A DNA stretch of 64,000 bases from Zeugodacus cucurbitae. Taxonomy: Eukaryota > Arthropoda > Insecta > Diptera > Tephritidae. The DNA lies in the NCBI RefSeq assembly GCF_028554725.1, contig NC_071670.1, forward strand, positions 49,651,501 through 49,715,500. The letters run 5' to 3'. Below are positions 24,452-36,603 of this stretch, one piece after another. Within the stretch, counting starts at the first letter, position 1; each line of letters starts with the position of its first letter. Both the position numbers and the translations under genes were made by a program. The notes beneath the pieces were generated by a model. The model worked only from the letters and a program-made list of their open reading frames with translations, did no database searches and was not told the origin of the DNA.

Positions 24452-24600
24452 TTGCTTGGATATGTTGTTGCATTCACTGTCGTTGATATACACCAATTTA
24501 GATTTAATCTTTGAAGTATTTCCGTAAAAATTTTGAACTTTCAAAGGGCGATTCATTTTTGAATGAGTTTAAGAACTTCGGGTTTTGTTCACAATTTTAA
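24452..24600. other. Intronic sequence
   Basis: Short stretch between copy A and the Tc1 remnant; nothing recognised. Confidence 0.35.
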
Positions 24601-25090
24601 AAATTTTATTCTCTTTGATACTCCAAATGGTCAGTTAATATACAAGACAGTGTACAACGACTAATTAATGTCATGAGTACCTCAGATCTTCGACAAGCAA
24701 TCATCGAGTTGAATTTCCAAAATTATGGTTTTTGGTGCTTTCAAATATTTTCGGAGTTTGAAGCCGCGGAAAATAGCTCTAGAAAGAAAAAAGCTCAAAA
24801 GCTTTTATCCAGGTTAATACGATGAGGTTTGGTTGTCAAAGCACGATTCGAGGAGGAGTACTACAGGAATCCACCGAGGAAAGCCCACAACAAAAAGAAC
24901 AGTTGTACTACGATTCGAAGATGCTGGTATTAACTATATACTGGAAAGTTCGGTGGGGGGTTTCATAATGGTGTGGAGCTGCTTTTCATATTGAGAGTAT
25001 GGATTCAATAAAGTTCCTTTGATCCTCCGAAATGTAATGCTGCCGGATTCTGATCAGGGATTTTTTGATATTGTTAACTTTTTCGTGTGG
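24601..25090 (+). mobile_element. Tc1-like transposase remnant
   Basis: Plus-strand sequence in broken frames shows a GGGFIMVWSCFSY-like block around 24955-24990, equivalent to the GGGS(V/I)MVWGCFS motif of Tc1-family transposases. Degraded flanking sequence resembles the N-terminal half. No terminal repeats were found. Heavily decayed. Confidence 0.5.
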
Positions 25091-25409
25091 ATCAAAAAAG
25101 TTAAATATTATATGCTGAAAACATCTTCAGTTTATGAAATAAAACTTTTTTATCCTAGGCATTTAAAATTATTTTATTAAAAATAGCATCTAATGGCATG
25201 TACTCAACATCATTTTTAAATATTTTTAAACAAAAATTCAATATTCCAGAACAGAAATATTAAAAAAAAACTTCTTAATCATCAGTTATCAAAAAGGTGT
25301 ATATATTTATGAAAAATTGATATCATGAGATTTAAGCGAATTTATTTAAATGAAAGTGATTGAGAAAAAATTAAAATGAAATATCATCTTTGTCTCCATA
25401 TTAAATATC

Positions 25410-25700
25410 AAAGATCACAGACACCATAGTGTCAAGATCGAAGATCATGGTCTCTTTTTCGATCTTTTACAGAGTACTAATTATAGTGCAAAGTTCACAA
25501 AGAGTTGTGGAGCCAAATTATGATGATGAGTTGACCTACATATAACCAATGATGATTGAAAGATCAGTGATCACAGACACCACTGTAGAAAGATCAAAGG
25601 TCATGATTTTCCGTTTCATACAGTCTTTTTATCGACCTTTTAGTAATATTTCTTTGAGTACTAATTGCGGTGGAAAGCCAAATGATGATTAATTATAGTT
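25410..25700. repeat. Diverged tandem duplication
   Basis: Two related blocks (about 25410-25545 and 25556-25700) share GATCACAGACACCA, AAGATC(G/A)AAG(A/G)TCATG, TCGA(T/C)CTTTTA and GAGTACTAATT in the same order. They lie about 400 bp beyond the 3' end of family gene 4. Origin and role unknown. Confidence 0.6.
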
Positions 25701-25847
25701 CAACCAACCTGATATTATAAGATTATCTTTAATCGTACAGGATAATGCCAGAAAGTAACTATTTTCAATAGAAGACAACAGAACAATGGTAGGGAAAGTG
25801 GTTTGAAATCAAAACAGTAAACATTTAAATATAATAATAATAAGTAA

Positions 25848-25853
25848 TTTAAT
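25848..25853 (-). terminator. Possible poly(A) signal of family gene 4
   Basis: ATTAAA on the minus strand, about 250 bp past the stop codon. I saw no AATAAA closer. Confidence 0.3.
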
Positions 25854-26099
25854 TCATATTCATTTGTAACACTTAAAAACTAACAATATTAAAATACATA
25901 TATACATCATTAGCACTAATATAAATCGCATATATTCAGAATATATTTTGTCTTGTCAGTTTCTATCAGTCAGCAGTCGTCCAAATCACAGCATATATAG
26001 TAACACAGAGTCAGTTTTAAAATCCACTTAAGATCCAGCAATCGTCTTCTTCTCAACCAGCGAGACAACGACAATTCCGCATAGAGCGGAGCTGCGTGT

Positions 26100-27032
26100 T
26101 CACAATTCGGTTGAGATGGTGGAGCGTGTGACACCACAATCAGGCACTGCAGCAGCTAGTGGCATTCTAGGCGCGGCGTGATTGGCTTTCCTGACCTGTA
26201 CGCGATAACGTTTCGGCGCGCTGACACATTCAAAATTCTGTAGTTTGGTATATGCAGGATGATTCTCTGGACTAAATTGTCCCGCAATCGCTTCGGGTAT
26301 GGCGGTAACATTGCCAAATGAGTAATCCGGTGTATCCTGTAGATATTGACGCCACAGGCAATAAGTATCCGATGGTGGTGTAAAATTGGCGAAATTCACT
26401 TCGCTGCCAGCGCAATTAATGAAGTCGCGACGTACACAAAATGGCGACGATGTCTTCGGCATCAGCTGTACATTCTCACGCATCATTAAGATTTCCATTT
26501 TTAAATTAGAAACTGGTTCACTGCCGTTTGAGGTGTCACTATCACTGCTGTTAACACTCGCACTTGAGCGACTCATATCTTGTGTGTTTAATAGGAGACT
26601 GTCGTAACTAAAACTACTGCAACTGCTATCCAAATCATCTGTGGAGCCGGTGAAGTAACCAATCGATTGTTCCATTATGCGTTTATGTTGTCTTGGCGGT
26701 GTTGTGGGTTCTGGTTGTGTCCTATCGCTGAGTGTTAAACGCGCCAGCGCTTTTGGCATATCCTTGCGGCTGAGCTTTAGGAACGCTGGTCGCTTAGGGA
26801 GAATTCGCTTCTTTTTGTTCGGCGTCGAACAGCTTCTGGGTGGTGGCGGTGTACTGCAGCTACTCCAAGTGCTGGCGCTTGAGTTGGTGTGTTCGGTGGG
26901 CAAAGCACTGCTTTGGGTACACTCGACACGGCTGCTAAAGTTACGTTTACGCGGCATTGACCGACTTGGCATATTGGTGCCATAGCTACTCTCGTTGGTG
27001 TCGTATGAGAAATTGCTTGCTGTGCAACCCAT
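26100..27032 (-). CDS. Family gene 4: MGCxxS protein
   Basis: Intronless 310-residue protein of unknown function, the most diverged of the minus-strand copies. It starts MGCTAS: Gly2 plus Ser6 suggest N-myristoylation, and Cys3 could be palmitoylated, the dual-lipid pattern of stable membrane anchors. The N-terminal half is Ser/Pro-rich with basic patches (KKKRILPKRP, 73-82). A Ser/Asp stretch lies at about 130-172. The family core is reduced but recognisable: TYCLWRQYLQD (223-233), NVTAIPEAIAGQFSPENHPAYTKL (241-264), matching the W segment and the NIT..LAGQ.(S/T)P..(F/H)P..T.L block of genes 2 and 3. Start context is CAAAATG. Codon use is less AT-rich than its surroundings, which supports a real gene. 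It lies antisense in intron 1 of the membrane-protein gene. Confidence 0.88.
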   Translation of the reverse strand: MGCTASNFSYDTNESSYGTNMPSRSMPRKRNFSSRVECTQSSALPTEHTNSSASTWSSCSTPPPPRSCSTPNKKKRILPKRPAFLKLSRKDMPKALARLTLSDRTQPEPTTPPRQHKRIMEQSIGYFTGSTDDLDSSCSSFSYDSLLLNTQDMSRSSASVNSSDSDTSNGSEPVSNLKMEILMMRENVQLMPKTSSPFCVRRDFINCAGSEVNFANFTPPSDTYCLWRQYLQDTPDYSFGNVTAIPEAIAGQFSPENHPAYTKLQNFECVSAPKRYRVQVRKANHAAPRMPLAAAVPDCGVTRSTISTEL

Positions 27033-27099
27033 TTTGTTAAAACTAATTTGTTGATAATAAAAAAATTTAAAATATTTATGCTTGCGCTGCTCCTAACTC

Positions 27100-27295
27100 A
27101 ATCACTGCTCGTTTGTTAATGATTTACCTAGACGGTGGTGCGGGTATTTATACCTTCAAGTCGCAGCACGGTGAACAGACGTGCCACAGTCTACCTGCGC
27201 GCGCTAATATGTTGGTCAGCGCAAATATTGGTGACACAGCCGCGTCACATAGGACGCCCGCAGTACCCGTAAATCGAGTAATCATTTCTTACCTG
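27100..27295 (-). promoter_or_regulatory. TATA + CAGGTAG + CAGGTAA promoter of gene 4
   Basis: TATAAATA is at 27152-27145 (minus). CAGGTAG (minus, 27197-27191) lies 38 bp upstream and CAGGTAA (minus, 27295-27289) a further 91 bp. A weaker TAGGTAA lies downstream of TATA (27130-27124). The CAGTGATT motif at 27107-27100 is 37 bp downstream of TATA, the same spacing as genes 1 and 2. Confidence 0.72.
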
Positions 27296-30200
27296 CGCTT
27301 ACGCTGGGTTTCAGCGAAACGCTACGACGCTGTCGACCTTCGAATTTTCGCTTTTCCGCTTATTTCAAGCAAAATTTACATCTTCGTAAATTACGCTGAC
27401 GCTACAAAGGTGTTGGTGGCTTCTTTGTCTATGCATGACGCATAGTGTGCGTGTAAATTGAAGGTACCACGGTATATCCATTACAGCTGTATGTCGCCGC
27501 CGTTAACGCTTCCAGGATTTAGTCGCAGCAGGTATCCACTGTTTACTTAGTCACTGTAACTATTTGTATTGGCACTTTCTGCATTTGCGTAGTAATTCTT
27601 CCTGTACTACGCGTATTAACCTGGCCGGTCTAAGACACTGTGTGTTGTTGGTGTAGACTAACTTTACAGCTAGTACCTAGTAGTTAGGGCTGTTGTTAAC
27701 ATGATGCTTATTCCAAATATTATTCTTACCGAACTGTACGCATTGTAGTTGTAGATGACGCTGCATTTTGTAGCGTGCCGCGTCCTTTGGCCATTTCTTT
27801 TGTCCTTTTGGTCGGTTCGACCACAAAAATAGTATTTGGCACACTAATCACGGTTCAATTGTTCCGTACGCATATGCTAATTTCTTTCGCAATACCCACA
27901 ATACCGTACGAAAATTATGTAAACAAATTGATTAGACTTTAATGAGTTTGTAATATTCGGCGAGTCGGTGAGAGTGGGCTTGTTAATTTCAGTACAATAT
28001 GGAGACGAGACCATGTATTACCGTTTAATTGTTTTACATTTTGAAATAAGTATATTTTAAGAGAGCGTCGCATTTTCACTTTATTCTAACGCTTTGTTTT
28101 GAAAGAAAGCGCTTTGTCTGGTATAAGTTCAGATTGTTGGATCGGAGACAGATGGGTACGGAAAGAGAAGTGTATTAATTTTTACTTGATTGAAACTCTT
28201 CTCAAGTTCTATCCAACATATATGTGGATTAGCCCCATATTGCAGCAAGGAAGAGGTCAATAATTAAAAAAACTTTCATATGTGGAGGATCAGTAAGAGG
28301 TTATTAGGAGAAGGCCTTGTAGACTTTACAGTTCCCTAGCACATCAAAAATACCAAATGTGGGTTGGGAAGAGGTAGAGTGTTCCAAAGAGAGGGTAGTA
28401 AATGTTCCCCAAAAGGTTCAATCCTATTATTCATTTTTTTATATCTATAAGACGTTCCTGTGATGATGGTTGTTCTTAATTTTAATTAATATTATATATA
28501 ATAATTAATTTAAATTTTGGGAGATGTCTGTTTTTTCTGCTACAACAAATCTCAAGACTATACTGATACTTCTTCAATTCTAATAAATTCATTAGCTTTC
28601 AGAAATGCTCAGCAATATTCAGCAGATAGAGCAATTTATCATAGTGGGGTACTCTAAGGACCAACTTGTATTTATATAATGAATTACTTATCCAGTAGCC
28701 AATCATTTCGACTGACTATCTGAATTAGTTCCGAACTTTTGTCAAAGATGATCATTGAGAGAGCACGCTCAATTTCATGTTCTCCTAACCACTAAAAGTT
28801 CTTTCAAGAAAGCTTAAATTATAATATTAATAAAAAATAGTCCAAACATCTTGTTAAAAGCACTCAAAAGCAGGAAGAAATACTTTTATCTACCCAGCTT
28901 AAGAATTTTAAGTTCGTTTTCACAATATGAACTAGTATTTTAGGTTAGGAACCACACATACTGAGCTTTCACATTGTAAAATTACTTGAAAGCTTTCAGG
29001 GCATAACATAAGCGGAAGCGAGTATTCAAGCTCATCAACATCATCAACCTGAGGTTATTTATCTTCAGTTCGTTTTCACAATCTGAATTATTATTTTCGG
29101 TTTATGTTTGAATTGAGCTTTCACAGACTGAGCTTTAACATATTGGGCTTTCACTTTGTTTCTTCTGTGAACTCGGTGTTGATAAGGTATATCATTAATT
29201 CATCGATTGATAAGGTATTTGAGGATATTATTCAATCGAAAGCGGATAATCCCGTTCTTAAAATTAAACAACTAAGTTCTGCTAAAAATTCTATCTGGAA
29301 TTTTTGGGTTACTGGAATTACAGTGCACATTTTTCCCTACACATCATATCGTCACCTCTTTAGAAAGAGGATAATCCATTTAACTTTTAAATATTTCTTA
29401 ATAAGCGGTTTTCCCAAAGCTACCGGAATTTCGACGGGTCATTATAATGCATATTAAAGGTACATTTTTGAAAGTACATTAACAAAAGTTAATCTTCTTC
29501 GTTATTGTAAACTCTTAGAATGCAATATTACTAAATTTTAAGAAATTTAAAATTGTTAAATGCTTAATTCTAGAATTCTAAAAACTAAGGTCTAATCTTC
29601 ATATGGGTTTCTTATATTTTCGATTTACCCATCATTTAAATGAAAACCCTTTCCTGCGGCTTTTATGTAACACACACGCAATATGCGCTAATTTCTACCC
29701 ATAATGGCACCACACCCAGCCGCTACCGTGTCGTTATGCGTACATAAAAGGATTTTCCATATGTTTTTACCAAATAATTAGCGAGTCAATTGACATGTGG
29801 CCGCTTAAGCGATGAACAATACAGCAGATATTATGCACATGCAAAAATCCCAACGTTTTTCTCTAATGAAGATGACTGGAGGTTTTGTAGAAAAGCGGGG
29901 AATTTTTACGTGTCGTGCGCGGAAAGCATGCTCGAAAAAAATACGATGGAAATTTCGCTAAATGTATGCTGACAGCGGTAGTAAAGGTAATGTCGTTAAT
30001 GTACGTGGGTAGGTGCATGTGTATAGTATATACTCTAGCTGTACATATGTAAGTGGATGTTCGTACAGCGGACATATAAAGAAATACGTGTCTACAGTGC
30101 CTTCAATTATCGAAAGGCAACACGGCACTCTGGGCGATACGGTTCAAGGTCGTATCGTGTTTGCTTAGTGCATTTGTGTCAGCAAAACAAAAATGTTATT

Positions 30201-31030
30201 TGTAAAAAGAAAATATTTAATTTATGACACTTGAATGCCAACTAGCAACTAGCACTTACATTGCTAAGTGTATGCACTTATGTCAATACGAAGCGGTAAC
30301 GTATATTTGCCGGCATGTACAATACTTCAATACTTTAAGTATGAACACAAAGTGCTATTTGTTCGCTCACTTGCATTTGGAAAACAGCTGAATTGTTCTC
30401 CAAGTGTGTTTTGGAATGGTCCGCAGTTCAAGTGAATCGCTTAGTTACAAATGAAATGTAAACTAAAGGAGGAGCAATTTACATGCCAAACCAGACGGAA
30501 GTGTGAAAATTTGTCCTATTATTGCAGCAATTTCCGTTGGCTAACTTGAGCGCTGCAGCTCCATTTTGGCGCATGAGCCAATTTGCAACTAGCGCTTACT
30601 TAACTATTTACTCTCGGTCGTTAGAGCATTGCGAATGCGACAAAGGAATTTTCAAGTACTTGCAGTTGGCAGTGGCAAGTTTATTGGCAAACTATGGTGG
30701 ATTTTACGAAATATTGAAATTCGCTGCACGCGCTTAAAATTGGGGTGAATATGGAACGTGAGCTCGGTGCTTTGTGATGCGGAACTCTTGGGTTAAGCTA
30801 TTGTTATTGATGGTGCATAGTACCAGTAGATGGAAAATAGTCGAAGTATTTCATAAATGCGTATTAAATGAAAGTGTCAGATCCAATTGTATTCGTGTTT
30901 TTTAAAACATGCATGAATCATTCAAAAACTAAGAATGAAAAGAAGTTAAGAAAGATGTTTAAGATGCTTTATCACAGTTGAAAATATCAAAAGGAGTTTT
31001 CAAACATTCGTTATTGAATTGCTTATAGAG
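27296..31030. other. Intron 1 sequence, no gene recognised
   Basis: No exon or element with support. A sequence of about 35 bp containing AGTTCGTTTTCACAAT and a GAGCTTTCACA motif recurs at about 28911-28970 and 29066-29125. The open frame at 29104-29457 (117 codons) overlaps that repeat and shows no family features. Confidence 0.4.
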
Positions 31031-32042
31031 AAAAGTTGTTAAGAGAGTATAATTGTTTCAGATAACAATTATATGTAACACACAAAACTAGTTAGATATA
31101 GAGTCATCAGGATGACGAGACGAGAGAGTTGAAATTCAGATGTCTATCTGTCCGTCCGTCCGTCCGTGCAAGCAGTAACTTGAGTAAAAATTTACAGCGA
31201 GGCCCCGCCCCCTCTAAGTTTTTGTACATATCTCCTAAACAAATAAAGATATACCAACGAAATTCTATAGGTACTTCCTTATACAGTTTAAACATGGAGG
31301 AAATCGGACTATGAACACGCCCACTTCCCATACAAAGGTTATGTTGAAAACTGCTAAAAATGCTTTAATTCAGTAAGGAAAAACACCAGAAAACTTAAAT
31401 TTCACTCAAATTCTTCTTCTTCTTCTTGACTTGCGTAGACACCGCTTACGCGGTTATAGCCGAGTCCAAAACAGCGCGCCACGTATCCCTCCTTCCATCG
31501 GAGTGGAGGTCTCCCTCTTCCTCGGCTTCCACCAGCGGGTACTGCATCGAATACTTTCAGAGTTGGAGCACTTTCATCCATTCGAACAACATGACCTAGC
31601 CAGCGTAGCCACTGTCTTTTTATTCGCTGGACTATGTCTATGTCGTCAAATAACACATACAGCTCATCGTTCCATCGTCTGCGGTATTCGCCGTTGCCAA
31701 TGTTTAAGGGCCCATAAATCTCACTCAAATTGCTATACAGTATTTTAAATGGGCGTGGCTCCGCCAACTTATGGGTCAAAAACCATATCTCCGAAACTAC
31801 TCGACTAATTTCAATGAAATTCAGTTCATAACATTTTCCTGGGATTTCAATGATATGTTGTAAACCAGAATTGTGAAGTCGATATCTGAATCGTTTCTAT
31901 GATGATGTATAATGCGGCATCGCCCTTTTAAAACTCGCCGAAATCAGATCATAAGTTTTCAAGGCCCCATATATCGAACATGAGTTGATGAATTTTTTTA
32001 CCGAAAATTCGGTTACAACGAACTTAGCCCTTCAATACTTAT
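31031..32042 (-). mobile_element. DINE-1/HINE-like element, copy B, interrupted
   Basis: Same family and orientation as copy A: degraded GTTGTTAAGAGAGTAT start, (GTCY)n core (CTGTCCGTCCGTCCGTCCGTG near 31148) and a degraded CGAACTTAGCCCTT end. It is interrupted at 31413-31720 by an RTE retrotransposon fragment with a target-site duplication. Confidence 0.65.
31413..31720 (-). mobile_element. 5'-truncated RTE insertion with 11-bp TSD
   Basis: Minus-strand RTE C-terminal fragment (RRRWNDELYVL, DIDIVQRIKRQWLRWLGHVV, PAGGSRGRGRPPLRW) ending in a (GAA)n-type 3' tail. TCACTCAAATT flanks both sides (31402-31412 and 31721-31731), a clean 11-bp target-site duplication. Hence this is a truncated retrotransposition into copy B. 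Confidence 0.82.
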
Positions 32043-34170
32043 TTAATTATTTTACCGATAATTATGAATGATAAAATTAAATGTCCAGGATTCAATGATT
32101 GGTACGACTCCTGTATGAAATTTAGTTTTTCCGAATGACTTCGCAGATTTAAATCAAAGTAAGTTCTTACCATTCTCTTTAAGTTCACTTGCCATAAAAT
32201 GCTCTTTTTAACCGATGAGGCATCACCCTAACGAAAATATGAAGATTTCTTCCCATAGACCATATATATAATATACAATCACTTCCGTTCATCCAGAGTA
32301 CATCTAAAATTATGTGTTTGTAGCGGCTGAAGACATTTCCCAAATTGTTTACTTTTAAAAGGCGTAGAACCGATTATAGAGGAAACGGTCTAAAATGTTT
32401 CAAGTGGGAATCTGAAAAGTCTGAAGTGACTACATACATTGTTTTCCGTTCCTTCGGTCAATTTATCTCGTGTTGTTCACTATTTGAGATATTTTAATGA
32501 AATAGGTGAATATGTTTCATATGTGTTTCATTTAAAATATCTATGTATAATATTTTGGACCACCATATTTCTGAAAATAATTATTCTTTATTAAGAGCAG
32601 CGGAAATATTCTATATATATAAATTTAAATATATGACAATATAAAATTCATAATGAGAATTTCCCCATCCTTAAACCCCGTTTTGTATCCATAAATCTAA
32701 GTGACCTCATTACCTTTATCTAATTTTCTCTAAAACCAAGTATTTTCGAGTGTAATTCCCCTCAGAAGGACTACAATGTCATTATGTAGATTTCCCCCTG
32801 CAGAAGTTTTCCATCTTAAGACGCAAGCACTTATACACTCATACAAGTAAATACATATAAAAACACACATAGACACTTTACATAAGTGTTCATCATTCAG
32901 TGTGTGGCCTTGTGCGCCGCCGCCGCCGCCGCTCACCTCACGGTCTGCGTCTGTTTACTTTACACGGTTACATGTGAAAATAATTAGCTACTCATCAATT
33001 TTCCTTGTTTACTTCTGCACATCTCGGTAAATATGGTATAAAATACACAGCACTTCAACTTCAAGTGTTGGAAACACTTCCGGTGCTAATGGGGAATCCC
33101 TTTATTGTTGTAAATCTTTAGTATGTATGTCAGCGTAAATATTTACTTTGCATTTTGTGTAAGACAAATTTATGGCGTTAATGCAAAAATTACGCATAAT
33201 ATTGGAGTGCAACACATGCGTGGCGGCATTGTGCAGTTCGAGAGCACACGTTTTTTCGTTGAAGTTATGCTTTTCGGCACATTTGAGATACGACGTACGT
33301 ATGTGACCATTACCTTGATGGGAGCGTCCCATAAACAGACCCAACTTCAGAGGAAGGAAATAAGCCAATTTGCTTTTTCTGTTGAACTTTGGCTCACATT
33401 TATTCAACAATAACAGAGAGTTACCTTCATTGAGCTAGCATATGTATGTTGGAAATTATTCTTGGCTCAGTAAGTGGAGAACTCTACATATGTTGTACAA
33501 TATATGCCCTGCTCTCGATTAACTATCCTCAAAAGTCATGAGTCAGTCATTTCAATGGAACTTTGGATGTACATATGTCACTCTTGAGATAAAATATTGT
33601 TTCCTAAATGCATCGGTCTAGGGTTGTAATCCAATAAGTGTAATATCGAAACGGTTACCACTGAGAATATGTTGATAAAGTGATGTTTTGTAAGATCCAG
33701 AAATCAAGGAATAGTCGAAACAGTGGAGTTCTCCTGGCGAACGAGGTCCAAAGAAGAAGAAAGAGAAAGTGATTGGCTACCGTTTCAGCGATTCGCAAAG
33801 TATAAATGTCGTATCTAGAGAAATACCAGCAGATTTGATCTCGAATCTAGCGGTGTCATAAACTAGTTCACTTTGTTCCCCAAAGCTCCAGTTCTGAAAC
33901 TTATATTTGAGAAAAAACATCAGTGATGATTCTGAGATCTGACCGGAGTAGATAGTGGTGGAGATTTGTGCCACTAATTCAGACGATTTATTAAATATAA
34001 TATATAAAATCGGAATTGTTCTACCAGAAATATTCGATTCAATCCAACTCAATCAATATTCGAAGGATTCTTAGTTGCTTTGACCGACTGATTGAAGAAA
34101 AGGATAGAGATAAGTACTCCTGACTGTATCAAATAATATAAAAATAAAGTCTCTAGAATATTTACGAAAT
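32043..34170. other. Intron 1 sequence, no gene recognised
   Basis: AT-rich intronic sequence with a CGCCGC microsatellite near 32916-32932. Paired open frames at 33102-33413 on both strands lack any family feature. Confidence 0.4.
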
Positions 34171-35660
34171 TTTTAAACTCTCGCAACAAAGTTGCTACGA
34201 GAGTATTATAGTATTGTCCACATAACGGTTGGTTGTAAGTCCTAAAACTAAACGAGTTAGATATAGGATTATATATATCAAAATAATCTGGGTGACGAGT
34301 AAAGTTCAAATCTGGATGTCGGTGTGTCCGTCCGTCCTTCCGTACAAACTGTAACTTTAGTAAAAATTGAGATATCTTGATGAAACTTGGAAGATGTATT
34401 TCTTGGCACCAAAATGGGCGTAATCGGACCACTACCACGCCCACAAAATGGCAATAACCGAAAACATATAATAAGCTATAACTGTAATTTTTTTGGGGAA
34501 GTGGGCGTGACCAACATTACCATCACGACCTTTTTAAATATATTTTTTAGTAATTAATCGAAGATTTTTTCTCTCCGATAAATATTTTTTTTTTATAAAC
34601 AATTTAAGGCCGAAATTTTGGTGAAGAGTCGATTTTTTTTTTTGAGAAACCGCCATTTTGTCAAAAAATTTTATTTTGATTATTCCTTCGATTAATTACT
34701 AGATTTAATATTATTTTAACGAAATCTGTTTGGTTTTTTAATTTCATATGATCCAGTTCCGAGATATAGTGGTCACCGCAAAACATCTTTTTTGAGAGGA
34801 GCTCCTTTAGATCAGCTGTATATCTTTTTCAAATAAATATTTTTACTAGTACTAAGTCTTAAAATACAGTTAAAAGATACCATAATATGTGTATAAATTT
34901 TTGGATCAATAAATTCTGGAAAGTTCACTTTTTTTCGGCCGTCTAACTGTATATAACCCCTTAAATCAGTAAGGAAAACCACTAGATGCCTTAAATTGCA
35001 TTATAAAGATACAGAAGTGCTGCACTCAAAGTGGTATACAAAATTTTAAATGAGCGTGGTTCCGCACACTTATGGGTCAAAAACTATATCTCCGAAACCA
35101 CTCGACCAATTTCAATGAAATTCGGTTCATAATATCTTCCAATCTTCCAAATAATATGTTGAGAAAATAGTCCAAATCGGTTCACAACCACGCCTACTTC
35201 CCATATACCAGAACTCTGAAACCGGTCTGAATTGTTTATTATACAATATATAAAGTAGGCAATTGTGAAGATATTGGAACAGAACTTTGCAAAAATACTG
35301 TTCTTTAGATACATCTGGCATCGTCCTTCTAAAAATCGTCGAAATTGGTCCGTAAGATTTCAAGACCCTATATATCGAATATGAGGACCTCAGTACTTAA
35401 ATTTTTTACCGTAATTATAGTTAAGTCACTCAGATATCAGAGATATGTCTCCGTGCCAACAATGAGTGAACTCGGGTCATAACTTCATCTATCTCCCATA
35501 TACTTAATATTAGGGTTTTCAAACTTTCAAAGGACTTTATACCATATATATGCCGAATATGTGAGTCAAATTGATTGTTATATTAATAAATTTAAATAAA
35601 TAAATAGCGAGAGTATAAAATGTTCGGTGACACCCGAACTTAGCCCTTCCTTACTTGTTT
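34171..35660 (-). mobile_element. DINE-1/HINE-like element, copy C, interrupted
   Basis: Begins CTCTCGCAACAAAGTTGC, keeps the GTCC-type microsatellite near 34325-34340, and ends GCGAGAGTATAAAATGTTCGG, hairpin, ACTTAGCCCTTCCTTACTTGT. It is longer than the other copies because a TTAA-type element lies inside (about 34530-34964). Confidence 0.72.
34530..34964 (-). mobile_element. TTAA-type repeat inside copy C
   Basis: On the minus strand it starts at TTAA (34961-34964) with GGGGTTATATACAGTTAGAC. It contains CTTCGATTAATTACTA, which is also in the element at 56.4-57.2 kb. The far end is approximate; the outer TTAA there is not certain. It resembles the 3.76-kb element only at the terminal GGGGTTA. 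Confidence 0.5.
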
Positions 35661-36601
35661 TATTTCCATTTTAAACCACACAAAGTCATAGAAAGCTCAC
35701 CTCAGGTGATAATAGTTTGAATTGTACATTTGATTCTCCACAATTGGTAAAAATAAGAGCAATATAGACACAAACACATTCCAATTATTGAAACAATAAC
35801 AATGCCATTCAACAAAATCAAAATCCAGCCAACTTTTATTTGTTTAATTCCTTTGAGTCTCTCCCCCACACAAAATGGTTGTACAACGCGATATGTATTT
35901 TTCCAATAAATTTATATATTTTTTTTCTCTGATCCTCTTCATTTAAACTTGTTTTACGGTCTAATCGCTGTGATTGTTTTGTTTCTGAGTCTTATTTTGC
36001 TTTTGTTATTGCTTACGACTGAGTTCCACACATTTTTTTTTGTAATTGTGCTACTGACACTCCCCATTGGGTTTGGTTTCACTTCATTGCGTTCTCATAG
36101 TTTTTTTCCTTGCCCTGGGGGGAATCGATTGTTAAAAGTTTGCCGTGCAGTGGTTGACACAATAACTTTATGGTTGGCTCACTTGTTTAGACAGTTTATG
36201 GTGTAAGTTTAAATTGGTGAGGGCTCGGGTTGTGGAAGTATGTGTGTGTGTGCTTATAATTTAATAACTAGCAATATGTGTTTGTTAATAAGCGTTAGCT
36301 AAACTTTTGAGTGCTTTTGAACTGCATCCCGGAGTAACAATTAAAGTAGTTATTTAGCTTTCACATTAAACTGTATATAAATTAAATTGAAACAATTTAG
36401 TTTTAATAAATAGAAAAAAAATATTTTGCGATGGAAATAGTGCATAAAATGTATCAAATCTATATTATATAGTTAGAACCGACGTGATAAGCAACAAAAA
36501 TATTATCTAAGGTTGTTATTCTTCAAGAGTACTACTACTAACTCAGAAATAGAAAAAAATGATCGATATGGATATTTCTATAAATTTGAATCACTGTAAC
36601 A
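35661..36601. other. Intron 1 sequence, no gene recognised
   Basis: T-rich open frame at 35949-36206 is hydrophobic but has no start context or splice support. Nothing else recognised. Confidence 0.4.
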
Positions 36602-36603
36602 TA

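Noticed and set aside
29104..29457. 117-codon open frame
   Set aside because: AT-rich, overlaps a short local repeat, no domain, splice or promoter support.
33102..33413. Overlapping open frames of about 100 codons on both strands
   Set aside because: Mirror frames in the same interval; neither shows family or splice features.
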